From positions 8,170,001 through 8,234,000 of the forward strand of contig OZ038464.1 in assembly GCA_964036295.1 (NCBI GenBank): a DNA stretch of 64,000 bases, read 5' to 3'. Under the pieces are notes generated by a model. It searched no databases. It was not told the origin of the DNA and saw only the letters and a list, made by a program, of their open reading frames with translations. This document shows positions 33,601 to 44,597 of the stretch, one piece after another. The stretch comes from Plumapathes pennacea. Lineage: Eukaryota; Cnidaria; Anthozoa; Antipatharia; Myriopathidae. Each line of letters begins with the position of its first letter. Within the stretch, counting starts at the first letter, position 1. Position numbers and translations under genes: made by a program.

Positions 33601-33919
33601 TACTGTGAGGTCCACAGTGGGAAGGATAACAGCATGTGCTGCTTTTACGGCCAGGCCAGTCGATCGTGTGATGTTTTCGGTGCTTTGGGCAAATTGTCAT
33701 GCCTGTCATTTCATCGCTGGTAGGGAAAATACCAGCACGGTTTATTATCAGCTCGACCTCCGGTATCTTAGAACCATCGCTTCTCTTGGTGCCGACACTC
33801 AGGCTAGCAAGGTGATGTTCCACATCCATCGTACATGATAGCAGTGGAGAAACTCTTGTCCCGATGCCTGTTGCACTGCACGGCGAATTAGTCTCCCAAA
33901 ACGAACACTTTACTTCCAT
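30620..33919 (-). pseudogene. Spliced DNA-transposon protein, catalytic core deleted
   Basis: Exon 1 is 33520-33919: Cys/His-rich, CPKHR then CCYPSHCGPHS, ending at donor CAG/GTAGGT. Exon 2 is 33059-33141: ICTKCRKYHYRAR, between ATAG and GAG/GTAAGAG. Exon 3 starts at 32772 after TTTCAG. Phases agree at both introns (1, then 0). Exon 3 runs to 31756 in a helical region ending HGADSQW. A different frame then continues from 31771 to 30620 with KIPGISELNNF, RAWKAYGIGPG, a C2H2-like finger (CQESGCVLTF...GKH) and a conserved C-terminal block (GWALKTAKKPSRMSEKAKAF). In relatives I recall from cnidarian genomes a long DDE-like region lies at exactly this switch point, so I infer it has been deleted. 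A TATA-like ATAAATA lies ~65 bp upstream of the start. Confidence 0.7.
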
Positions 33920-34073
33920 GAGTTTTCTTCCACTAGAACTTGAGCCTTACAAATTAAAACCTAACCAAAAGCACTGCTGCGCTGTATTTATGTAAGAGGG
34001 TTACTAATTATAGACGGTGATGAAAATTCGGTGGATAAATCCCCACCCATCAATGACATAAACAGGAAAACAA

Positions 34074-35027
34074 GGGTGCGACTGAATACGTCAACAGGGT
34101 GTGTTGGTGCGGTCGCGGGGAAAACCCGTGAGCACGGTGTCTCTACGCTTATCCGAGCTTGGTTTGCCGAATGTTCAGTTCGAAGGTTCAGTTGCCGTGT
34201 TATAAACCACAAATTGTTCTCTTGTGGAAAATAAATGTGTTACATAAAACTCTTTTAAAAGTTAGACTCCAGACCGCATCGTATAAGGTTCAATTATTCG
34301 AGTACTTTGTCAACATTGAACGTTACTGCTTTTTAACATTCTTCCCCCGCTCACCACAGCGGTAAAATGGGGTGACTGGAGAGCAAATCCCATTTGAAAC
34401 GTTATTTCTCAGTGATCATCGGATGAAATTCGGAGATTTTGACTCTTCCTCCTGAAATATGAGCCAAGTGTGGCGTACGAAACTCCGCGTGGGTGGGAAA
34501 TTTTGAGAGGCAGTCACGCAAAGGCGTTTTAATTGCCCACGGAACGATTTCCTGATTTTCGAAGAAGAAGCCATCTGCTTTCAGGATATGAGTAAAATGT
34601 TGAAATAAAGTGCCGCACTTTTGAGAAAAGTCATTTTGAAAAAGGCATAAAATTGACTTACGAGGATTTTGTGCTGACTACCCAATTTCAACAACCAGTA
34701 GGAAAATCAAGTTTTGTGTGTATGATCGAAAATACCCTGAAACGTGCTTACACGAGAGTTGAATAATACGCTGAAGCGATAAGAGTTACTTGAAATAAAG
34801 CGAAATGATTTTTTTAGCCTTCAAAACATAGCGCATATTTTAGGAGTTTTGAGGTCTCCGGGAGCCAAAAAGAAGGGGGGTGGTCGAACTTTAAAACTAA
34901 ATGCTGGAGGATTCTTTCCAAACCATCATTCTTAATCGTTTTCCATAGGCAACAAACGGTGAAAGTTTGACGTGATTCGGCCGACCCCCATCTTTCGCGC
35001 CTGCCCGGTTTTCTCTGACAATTACAC
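34074..35027 (-). repeat. Right terminal inverted repeat, transposon 1
   Basis: Reverse complement of 29347-30300. Ends GGTTTTCTCTGACAATTACAC before TTAA. Confidence 0.85.
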
Positions 35028-36237
35028 TTAAATGAAATGTAATCCTTCATAACATCTTTTTCATCAAAGGTGATCATTCTCTGTACCTTTTTAATCTTCA
35101 AACCCATCTTCTGGTAATATTTCAATAACTCATGATGAAGCACATATTTCTCTTTGTCATAAAAAGTAGAAACTATTTTTTCAACTTTGTTTATTTTTGT
35201 TCTCTCTGGTGCTAATGGATAATCATTATGAAAATTGTGTAACTCTTTTGGATATTCCAAATCAAATTGATGGAGGAATTTTGTTCAAAAATCTACTCTT
35301 TCAAATATCATTGTTCATCTCATCTACAATATCTTGTGATACCCACTCAAAGTTTGAATACGGCATCTTTTTTGACATAGCTAATCCATAAGGATGTTTT
35401 GCATCCAAATATTTAATAAACGTACTTTTTAAATTTTTGTTGTAATTCTTCATGTATTTGTTAATCGCCTTCTAATATCTCCCAGTAATCATTGATACTC
35501 CGCCTCTTATTCCTCTCTCAAACATCATAAACATATCATAATCTGTTAGTAATTCTGGTTCAGCTCCACTCTTCTTAAAAAATGCATCCCAAGTCAAACC
35601 AGGCGATGTGTAATAGTGAGTAGGATTACGTCCATAAGATTTCATACAAACACTTCTGAATTTTTCAAAAACATCTGCAAGAAGTAAAACATCCGTTCGT
35701 AAATAAAGATCATGATATTCTTTGAAATTTTTCATATTGAAAATTTTCCACATTTTTTGTGCATGTTCATAATCACTATTTGAGATATCCTTTTCACCCA
35801 AAATCGAATAAAACATCTCAATTGGAGGTAACTCTTTTTCTTTGAATCTTTCAAAAGAGTTAAAATAATCATAAGGAAATACACCTTTCCTTTTTAAAAG
35901 ATTCAACTCATATCCTTTGAAAAATTGAGACGTTATCTTAAATCTTTATCTTCAAGTGTCTGAACCATTCTATCAAGACTACTTAACAAAAACTTATAAC
36001 TATCAATAAATCTTGCTTGCATATTTATTGATGTCATTTTCTCTGAACCATCTTCATTAATTATTGTTTTTCCATTCTTATTCTTTTTCAAGTGTCTCAT
36101 CAACTTTTACGTATTTAGTGAAAGAAATATATTTCTCTTCAGTGGAATACAATTGACTCTCTCTCGATCTGTTGCTAATTCTTTTATAAACAAATGTGCA
36201 TCATAATTTTGAAGATTATGAAAAATGATGGGAATCG

Positions 36238-36527
36238 AATCAGTGGCAATTTCCGGCAATTCTACTTTTTTGTTGAAACTCGAATTTGGAATCACGAAAA
36301 TAAAGGAAAACCCAATTTTTAGCTCTATTCTTTCTAGGGAAAGTTGAAATACCCCAATTATTTTCTACTTCGTTGTATACGGTCTGCAACGTAAATATTC
36401 TCGACCTTTTCTGAATAAAATCTCGATCTTTTCTGAGATTTGTTCCGGCCAGCAGTTTGGGGAAATCTCAGACATTTTCTCACGTTTGTCTGTCGGTTCG
36501 TGTCTCGGAACAAGCCTTTCTCATGCG
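36238..36527 (+). repeat. Left TIR, transposon 2 (290 bp)
   Basis: Matches 41638-41927 in reverse complement with only a few differences, breaking off after TTTCTCATGCG. The first exon of the + gene lies just inside. Confidence 0.9.
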
Positions 36528-36701
36528 AGTTCCCCTCCTGACATTCATGCGGTCAGCGGTTTAATGGCGGAGCTGCGCTGCGGGATCGCCACCGACTTCC
36601 AGATTTCTTTACGCTTTTCACGTTTGTGGATTCGAGAATTTCATCGCACTGTAGTAGAATTTGGTGGTTCTGTTCAGTCCCATCGAAGGAAAACAGTTAT
36701 T

Positions 36702-38566
36702 ATGGAGTACATGAAGGCGAACGAAGCTTCTATACGTCAGTTGGTCAGAAGCAACCATACGCACAAAGAAGTAGCCAGAAAACTATGCGAAGCCTTCCCA
36801 GAGGTACAGAGGGGATTCTCAGAAAGAAATGTCCGCTTGTTCTGCGCGGAGAACAACATTAAAAGGATGGGCGAAGAGGAGGCCGACGATATTGTTCGCA
36901 AATGTGTTGAAGAGGTGAGTAAATCCTTCCAATTGTGGGAGTTATATCCTAAAAGGAACGGTTTGAAATCGTGCAAAATGTAATATCGGCACCTCATCAC
37001 TCTGTAGCCACTCTACAAACCCAAATGTTTTATATGTTATGACTGCCATGCCAGCCAGCCCTTGACTTTGGTACCAGCTGCCTGGACACTTCTCTTCTTT
37101 CTTGAATTGGTCTGTGACACACTTGGTTGTTTTGTATACATGCCTCATAATCAACAGGATTCCAACAAATCTTGACACTTTCAACCACTTATACAAGTGT
37201 ACTACATCCATATAAGATGTCATGTACATGCATTTGTTCTAAAATATGAATATTATATTTTAGGTGGGACCAGCATATGGGCGGAAAATGATGTTTGGGT
37301 ATGTAACCAGCAAGGGTCTTGGTCTTACAAAACACCAAACAAGAAAGGCATTAAAGCGTGTGAATCCAGTGAACCATCACAGGCGCTGTGAAGATGTTGT
37401 TCGAAGACAGAATCCCATACCTTACAGTGCTCTATACCATGGCCAAAAGCTGCATTGTGACCAAAATGAAAAGCTCCAAGGTTATGGCTGCACATTCATT
37501 GCTTTCAGTGATGGGTGTAGTGGAAGAATTGTATCACTCTTTGCAATGCCCAAGAAAAATGCTGTAGTTGCTTATTCATACTTCAGGTTAGTACCAATCT
37601 GTAAGAGCTAACTGCATACATCTCAGTCTTTACTTTTTTTGATCCTGGTAGTTATAAAAAATCATTTTATCAGTTTATGTATAAACCTGTATAATGTTCA
37701 AACTAAGAAAGTATCATGTCTCAATGTAAAAATTCATTTCCTGAAATAGGCACCAACTGCATGTATACATACATACATGCATACATACATACATACATAC
37801 ATACATACATACATCTACATAAAAGTCAAGGTGATAAGGTACAGGTTATTTATTTCACATCTACACTTGAATTCTAACAGGAAGCTCTTGCTTGAAGAGG
37901 GTATATGGGACATGATAAGAGTTGATCATGGGACAGAGTTTGCCCTCATGCTGTTTGTTCAACAGTTACTGAGAGACCACCGTGGAAATCAAGACTGCGA
38001 GCCTTATGCCCAGACCCAATCGCGACAGGTGTGAAAGTGTCTGTGTGCATTCATGATATTTACACTGCTCATTGGGAGGGATTGTGTCATACAGTTCTCA
38101 AATACTCTGACCCTATTTCATAAGAAATTACTGCTGTTAGTTTTAGCAGCTTCACATTCAGGTGATGATAAGAGTTCAATCACATGCCCTATTTTCTGAG
38201 CCTTTCAATTTTTTCACTTGCCATGTAGAATTTGAGAGCTGAGAGGAAATGGCCAGAGCTTAACCAAAGGGTAATATATCCCATCAAAGAAGTCTTGGTT
38301 GCAATGGAAAACGGCATGCTGATTAACCTCTACAATCCTGTGGTGAAGTTTTGTGTCTCATTCATTACTATCAATGTTGCTGAAGTTGGAGCCAAGCATT
38401 TTGTCACTTCCTGGAATTCTCATCCCTTGGAAGGTACAGTAGTATACAAGCAGTATTAACATCTTTGGGTATTAACTGAGGCTATTCAGGCACTGAAAAG
38501 ACATGATCATGATTGTCCTTTATTGTCAAACATCAACATTTAGGTGGGCCAATAGCATTCGGGTGA
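36702..38566 (+). CDS. Spliced DDE transposase, integrase-core-like
   Basis: Exon 1 36702-36914 (helix-turn-helix-like: HTHKEVARKLCEAFP, ERNVRLFCAENN) ends GAG/GTGAGT. Exon 2 37264-37586 contains LHCDQNEKLQGYG and ends CAG/GTTAGT. Exon 3 37881-38028 contains RVDHGTEF. Exon 4 38229-38433 begins NLRAERKWPELNQ and ends AAG/GTACAG. A short last exon 38544-38566 is tentative. All phases fit (0, 2, 0, 1). The Asp in HCDQ, the Asp in RVDHGTEF and the Glu in RAERKW fit an rve-like D-D-E triad. It presumably cuts and joins this element's TIRs. The frame is also open upstream to 36486, so an earlier start is possible, but that part overlaps the TIR. No internal stop is needed, so the gene may be intact. 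Confidence 0.72.
37758..37815. repeat. CATA microsatellite in intron
   Basis: CATACATA run in intron 2 of the transposase gene. Confidence 0.85.
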
Positions 38567-39843
38567 TAAAATTATCTGATTCGTGCAATTTTGTGTACAC
38601 AGCACTGCTCATTTTCCATCTTTCTGAGAATACAGCTTTTACTCTTCTTTTTTTATTATCACAGACAGTAATCAACGCAAAGATTTAGAAGAGAGAATCC
38701 TCCATTTGAGATTATATTTAGTCACATAGTCAGCAGTGATTGCCTTCTGTTTCAGAGAGCAGTTATTAGTTTCATACCCATTACTGAGAATCTGGCGAAC
38801 ACCTTGTGATAAGGCTTTATAGCACCTGAGATGTGTATAGTATGAGTACATGTAGTCTTTTACTAGACTTGGGGGTATTTTAACAACTCACATACTATTC
38901 CAATATTTTCGCCACTCATTGCATTGTGTTGTTCCTGAAAACTAATCTCATTTTGCAACTCTCATGTTTCCATAAAATTGATGCATAATTATGCAGTTAT
39001 ACCTGCAGGTGTGCACCTCATCCTGCTGAGTTGTTTTGGACTGGATTGTTTTTGTCAGCCAATTAGAAATGGTTTTATGTAGTTCCATGTGCCTTTGAGC
39101 AAGTTCTTTCATGAGGTCTCAGAGATTATCAGATTTGTTGCTGTTTTAATGTTCAGTTGTTTTTGGCTTGTTAGAGCTTAGTACAGTAGGCGATCAATTG
39201 ATTACACATTTGTTTGGATTTGGAGTTGAGCCTATCCTTCGTGGAGGGATTCCTTACATATATTTGTAATTTGTAACCGGGGGTGGTGTGCTCTAGTACG
39301 CATCACAGTTCCAGTCAGTCTTGAAAATACTATTAATTAAAGGCTTTATTTACAAATATGAATGCTTTATTTTGCACAAAATGTAGGATAAAAAGGAACC
39401 ATGAATCATTGCAATCTTAAGTTCTTGCATAAGAGTTAGTGTATCAACTAATGTCTTTCATGAATGAACAAATTTATTAATGATAATAAGAAAAGTACAT
39501 ATCTTAAAAAAATGGAACATACTTATAGAAAACCTAACGAATTAGACATTACAAAAGTCAAGAGTTAGTGTATCAACTAATGTCTTTCATGAATGAACAA
39601 ATTTATTAATAACGAGAAAAGTACATATCTTAAAAAAATGGAACATACTTATAGAAAACTAATGAATTAGACATTACAAAAGTTTCCTGATTCATCTTGT
39701 AAACCAACAATCAGGGAAAATGTCCATTCCAAAATAATAGCAAGAATCACTGAAAAAATATTAACAGAAATCCTAGCATGACATCATCCAGAACTCAAGA
39801 AAACTAGCACCAGGTTAGCGCTTATACACTATATACCAGTACA
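38567..39843. other. Non-coding middle of transposon 2
   Basis: Lies between the convergent 3' ends of the two genes. I see no ORF. The one structure is a tandem duplication, listed separately. Confidence 0.5.
39430..39680. repeat. Tandem duplication of ~125 bp
   Basis: AGAGTTAGTGTATCAACTAATG through ATTAGACATTACAAAAGT occurs twice in a row (about 39430-39558 and 39561-39680) with one small indel. Confidence 0.85.
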
Positions 39844-41545
39844 TTAATCAAATGCTGGTGGCAGGTTCTCGTCCTCGTCATTATCATATGGAATAGGAGG
39901 TAGTGGGCTTGGCAAAGTGAAAGAAAAACCCTGTGTTTCATCAGTGGTTGTGGCAGCAGTAGTGGCAGCAGTAGTAGTGGCAGGTCCAGTAAGAGTTTTA
40001 TCTTTCTGTTGCAGCAGTGCTGCAAGACCTGCAACATATGGAACCTGCTCATAGGGCTTGTTAGAGCAACACAGGGGGCAGTCTAAAACCCCTGAGTTTT
40101 CCTCAATCCATTGCTCAATGCAGGGAACACATCCAATGATCTGGCAGCAGTTTGCACAAGAAGCTGCTGGCAGTGCAGATGTTCCTTGACAAATTGTGCA
40201 CTTAAATATATCATTCAGTACAGTACGTGCAGCTGCTGTTTGGTCTATGGCCAATGGCTCAGTTCCCTCACTTCTGGGTTGAGTTACAATTCTCTGAAGT
40301 TGGGTTAGAATGTCACTTGTGCTCATCTTCCTCTTCCTGTTCCTGTTGCCGATATACTGCATACTTGAAGACTTAACTGCAATTATTTTCCTGTTAGTCT
40401 TCCAAAACTGGGGACCTGTGGTAATAACAGAGTCATACTTGAAGTTACCCTATAAGTGGGCAGGTGGACTAGAAGAATAATAGCAGTAGTGAAAATTGAC
40501 ACTACTTTGTTTTGCTATTAAATGCCTTAGGATGAATTATTCTCATGTATAACAAGATATATACAGGCAAAAATGTAAGGTGTATTTCTATACAGGTACA
40601 TGGTTATTAAATTGAAGCAGTGTCACCACCGTGACCTTGCAGTCTTTTTGTCATGGTTAACCCTTTCACTCCTAAGATTAAAATACAAATTCTCCCAACC
40701 ATAAAATAAGAAAATGCATGAGTGATAAAATGAGAATTTATGTTTTAATCAACTGTCATTTGACAAAATATCAAATGCCAAATTCTCCATACTGTGTGAT
40801 ATATGTCTGGTGGGAAACTGAAAAGAGAAAATTGAAGTTGATCACTCTTGGGAGTGAAAGGGTTAATAGGACATTATATGGCCCGCACATAAGGCACATA
40901 AAGGTTTTCGAAAGATTCCCAGCGATCAAAACAAAAACTTACCTCGAGTAGACTCGTTATCGACGATGCGCAAATGCTTCGTGTCGAGCAGCGTAACATC
41001 ATAGTTCAACTGATCCTTAAGCATGTTGGTTACTCGAGTCACGGAGCTCGTTTCAGGTGTCATTGTTAGAATTGTTTGAAAGAATTCTTGCAGGGCTCCA
41101 TCTTCCATAAATTCTCCAACCAAAACACTTTTGCGCCAGGAAATTTTCGGAGACGTCCCGCGCCTGAATGTTGGGCGAACAAATGGGGGTGGATTTACCT
41201 TTGTTCTTGCCACTGACTGCAGACCATAAGATAGTGGTGACCCTATACTTGTGCTGGACTGGCTGCTAGTTTCCGCTGGGTTCATAGTCGCAGACTTTGC
41301 TGATGTCGGGGTCTGGCTGTCTTCTCCTAAACATATTTAGTCAACACTAAATATGTTTCATCTGCGTCCATTATATCGAACCTGCCGGAGTCGTCAGGAA
41401 GTATCACCGCTCCTTCGATTTCATCTTCCAGGTAAACTCCTTTTATCGCATCCAACTTAAAGATCATTGAAATGCTTTTAACTGTCAAGTCTGAAATTTT
41501 TACCTTCACTAGTTTGCCCTTTCTTTTAACTTTTACGAAAGACAT
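39844..41545 (-). CDS. Spliced RING-type zinc-finger protein of transposon 2
   Basis: The last exon, 39844-40376, encodes a RING-like finger with eight Cys (CTIC-x10-C-x2-C...GC-x2-C-x13-CPLC) and a Thr/Ala- and Pro-rich acidic tail ending DENLPPAFD. Acceptor TTGCAG. The preceding exon ends at 40943 with CGAG/GTAAGT; the split codon reads Val, so the frame continues. That exon (open from ~41326) is Ser/Pro-rich then contains LNYDVTLLDTKHLRIVD. Further upstream, 41327-41545 encodes a 72-residue N-terminal module (MSFVKVKRKGKLVKV, DETYLVL) ending in a stop two codons before the next frame opens. This is either a separate short protein, an unresolved intron or a frameshift. RING proteins usually act as ubiquitin ligases; the role in transposition is unknown. 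Confidence 0.65.
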
Positions 41546-41637
41546 CTCGCCGCGCACGCGTGTCTTGTCGTCGCGCCAAAACCCGGCGAGCAAGTGGCGC
41601 GAAGTTGTTTTATACGAAAAGTCACGTGGGGAAGAAC

Positions 41638-41927
41638 CGCATGAGAAAGGCTTGTTCCGAGACACGAACCGACAGACAAACGTGAGAAAATGTCTGACAT
41701 TTCCCCAAACTGCTGGCCGGAACAAATCTCAGAAAAGATCGAGATTTTATTCAAAAAAGGTCGAGAATATTTACGTTGCAGATCGTATACAACGAAGTAG
41801 AAAATAATTGGGGTATTTCAACTTTCCCTAGAAAGAATAGAGCTAAGAATTGGGTTTTCCTTTATTTTCGTGATTCCAAATTCCAGTTTCAAAAAAAAAG
41901 TAGAATTGCCGGAAATTGCCACTGATT
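41638..41927 (-). repeat. Right TIR, transposon 2 (290 bp)
   Basis: Mirror of 36238-36527. The RING gene's start lies ~90 bp inside it. Confidence 0.9.
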
Positions 41928-43113
41928 GAATCGTTCTTTGTGTTCTGACTTTTCAAATTACATTTAGAATGTGTTGCTCCTCCAAACTTTCCCGTCAAAT
42001 GAAAATGATCTCTGACTTTTCGTAAGTTCATCTTGTTAGAATTAAACTCTCCCTCTGAACCTTTACAAATGTAACAAACATCTTGAGAATGGTATAATCC
42101 TTTTTCTTTCTTACTAAAAGTCATCTTCTTTGGATTTTTCAAATATTTTTCATAAATCTCTTTCATCTCATGATCAATCATAGAATTAAACTTTTCTACA
42201 ACATTTGTTGATTCACTTTCTTTTGTGTAAACTACTTGTTTTGGTTTCATAAGATTTTCATCAAAACAAAATATTGTCCATGAAAATCCACATGGAATAT
42301 GTTCTTGAATGTTTGTAGTAAAAGATTTATTATCTGATTTTGACTTTGATTTTGATTTTGGTGTATCATCTTCATTTTCTTGTTTTTTTCATTCCAAGTT
42401 TTAACAATCTTTGCTTTGTTTCTTCACTTATCTTAGACTCATCGTCTACAATCACTTTGTTGAAAGACTCAAAATTTGCGTAGATCACAAAAGGAAGTTT
42501 AAACTCCTTATAATAATTCTTAAACTTACAAACTTTTTCATGGGTTGGCATTATAGCTATTGAGCCTTCGTTTGAAAAACATATACTCTTATGTTATTCG
42601 AAATATTTGTCAAAAAAATGGTTAAAACAACTCCTACAAACATTCACCTTATTTGGATGTTTTGTATATTGACCCTTCAATAATCTCGACAATGAATTTA
42701 TAACACAATATTGTCCTTCGTAAAGTAAAAAATCTATTACTTAATAACCAAATTCTTCTTTCACTGGTCTCAATGGAAAAAATCCTCCTTTCTCTCGTTG
42801 ACAATCATCATATCCAACTACACAAATCTTATGTCCTGGATTATTTTTCTCAAGAATTGATGGTAACACGAGAATAGCACGACTTTAAAATAGCGTACGC
42901 GTACTGTACGTTAACTGACGTAATTTTTCAAAACTCACTGGTTCCTGAAAACCATAGTTTTTGGGAATGATAGTAAAAGTAATAATGTTTTTATCTTTAT
43001 GTTATTGCTTAGAGTTTACATTTGTTGGGAACCAAATATTACCAGTCAGTATACAATGTCTGTCCAAAAATATGTCAACCAAAACACCATTAAATCTTAA
43101 TTGTTTTAAACAG

Positions 43114-43383
43114 GTTTATACTCAAGGGGAAAGTCCCACATACTGAGATTGGCAGTGCCAATTCAGCTGTTGTTCAACTTTTGGGACATTGCTGCAGATA
43201 GTACTGCTGATGCTCATCTTGCTGAAAAACACCCACATGATGATACTGAAGCTGAATGCCCTGCTGAAGGACACTCGCTTGATGGTCATCAAGAAGAAGC
43301 ATCTGAAGCCAAACCTGTGGATGTGGGCCCACAAGCTGTTGAAGTCGCATGTTCTCTTGTCAAATCATGCTTGGAACAGTTAG
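43114..43383 (+). other. Exon-like cassette, U5 copy (270 nt)
   Basis: Open in the conserved frame. Private Thr to Ile (FWDIAADS). Ends LEQL like U1-U4 and U9, not LGQI like U6, U7 and U10. Confidence 0.5.
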
Positions 43384-43496
43384 GTAAGTTTCAAAATTTC
43401 AAATATGACCAATAACAAAATAACAATATTACTGCCTCTCCTTTTCTCTGTGTACACTAAGCCACAAACCCTTGTTGAGCCGCATACATTATTTAC

Positions 43497-43528
43497 TACG
43501 GTCCTGTTGGTACCCTAACAGGACCGTA
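43497..43528. repeat. 12-bp inverted repeat, U5
   Basis: Perfect TACGGTCCTGTT / AACAGGACCGTA stem with 8-nt loop. Confidence 0.7.
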
Positions 43529-43615
43529 ACCCTGTTGGTTTTCTAGTTGGATTAAGTGATTCTGCAATTGACATATTTATTTTAAAACGTAGTACCAAAT
43601 CTTTAAAATAAAAAG

Positions 43616-44571
43616 ATGGAAAAGATTTATTACTCGTCAAAAGGATATTGGAAAGGACAATCAGCAATTAAAAGACTTTCTTCAGAAGCAAAAGTTAGTG
43701 TTGAAGAAGCTAAAAAGTGGCCAAATTTATTTTCCCCCACCAAATAATGTTCCAAGACCACACTGGATTATTTCAGAACCAAACAAAATTCATCAAGCTG
43801 ATCTCTTATTCCTTCCACACGATAAAGTTGGAAGAAAAACTCATAAATATGCTTTGGTTGTTATCGATATTGCTTCAAGATATGTTGACGCAGAATCTCT
43901 CACAAGTAAGTCAAGTGATGAGTATCAAACGCTTTCAAAAAAATTTATTCAACAAAAATTAAAATGGGTGAAAACTTTGATTGTAGATCCAGGAAGAGAA
44001 TTTATAGGATCTGTAACAACTTTAATGAACGAAAAGAAGGTTGATATGAAACGATCAGAAGCCGGTAATCATAGAGCACAGGCTTTTGTTGAGAGAGCAA
44101 ACAAAACATTGGGAGAAAAAATATTTAATCAACAATATGCTGACGAAATGTTAACTAAAGGCAGATCAACAAAGTGGGTAAATAGATTACCAAATAATTG
44201 TGTAAACTATCAACAACCACGTCACTCGATTAACTGGTAAAAAAGCAATTAATGCTTATCGAGATAAAAATGCTGAACAAACATTCAAAAGTTATTCTCG
44301 ACCTGTAGGATTTAATGAAAAGAGACTTGATGCTGGTGAAAAAGTGAGATATTTACTTTCTCCTGGTGAGGAAGAAGGAGGACGTGTGAGGAGAGCTACA
44401 GATCCTATATGGAGTACAAAAGTTTTTGAGTTATAGAAAACTGTATTCTCCAAAGATCAACCAGTTTTGTACTATTTAGACGATGGACCAAAAAGAGGAT
44501 TCGTCAGAGAAGAATTACAAATTATTTCAGAAGATACAGAATTACCGCCAAAATTCGTATTGAAACAATGA
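43616..44571 (+). pseudogene. Polinton-type integrase, U5, frameshifts plus nonsense
   Basis: GAG-class copy: catalytic D, D and E share the 180-codon ORF 43698-44240. Carries the shared breaks and a TAG at 44434-44436 (FEL*KTV), which also occurs in U6 and U10 but not in U7. Confidence 0.88.
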
Positions 44572-44597
44572 TTTCATATCACTTTTGATAATAGATT

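Larger units (their letters stand above)
29347..35027. mobile_element. DNA transposon 1 (5681 bp), TTAA-flanked, ~950-bp TIRs
   Basis: The unit sequence CTTTATATTAAATG is interrupted: TTAA at 29343-29346 on the left and 35028-35031 on the right. The ends are long inverted repeats starting TTGTCAGAGAAAACCGGGC; the right end carries six more bases (TTACAC on +), so the left tip looks eroded. A TTAA duplication is typical of piggyBac and Kolobok superfamilies. It holds one spliced minus-strand gene with an internal deletion, so it is presumably no longer autonomous. Confidence 0.88.
36238..41927. mobile_element. DNA transposon 2 (5690 bp), GAATCG-flanked, 290-bp TIRs
   Basis: Other units read GGGAATCGTTCTTTG. 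Here GAATCG is duplicated at 36232-36237 and 41928-41933. The element runs from AATCAGTGGCAATTTCCGGC to its inverted copy. It carries two genes in convergent arrangement: a DDE transposase on + from the left end and a RING-type protein on - from the right end. Both genes have intact consensus splice sites and few lesions, so this looks like the youngest insertion in the window. Confidence 0.9.
28507..42884 (-). pseudogene. Polinton-type DNA polymerase B, U4, twice interrupted
   Basis: C-terminus and motif C (DTDS) lie at 28507-29100 and motif B (NNSLFGR) near 29270. The first transposon then splits the gene between motifs B and A. Motif A to the pre-exonuclease III part lies at 35032-35906 (YCKQQ-type transposon reading ends before it). 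The second transposon at 36238 separates the exonuclease II segment (LQNYDAH, ~36200) from the DHCH nuclease-like segment at 41934-42250. In this copy the latter reads DHFHLTGK, losing one Cys. The N-terminus runs to 42884. Confidence 0.85.
26800..42892. repeat. Array unit U4, carrying two DNA transposons (16.1 kb)
   Basis: Removing the two insertions and their target duplications leaves about 4.71 kb, close to U3. So U4 keeps the polB region lost from the 3.9-kb class, while its integrase half is of the newer GAG class. Confidence 0.9.
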
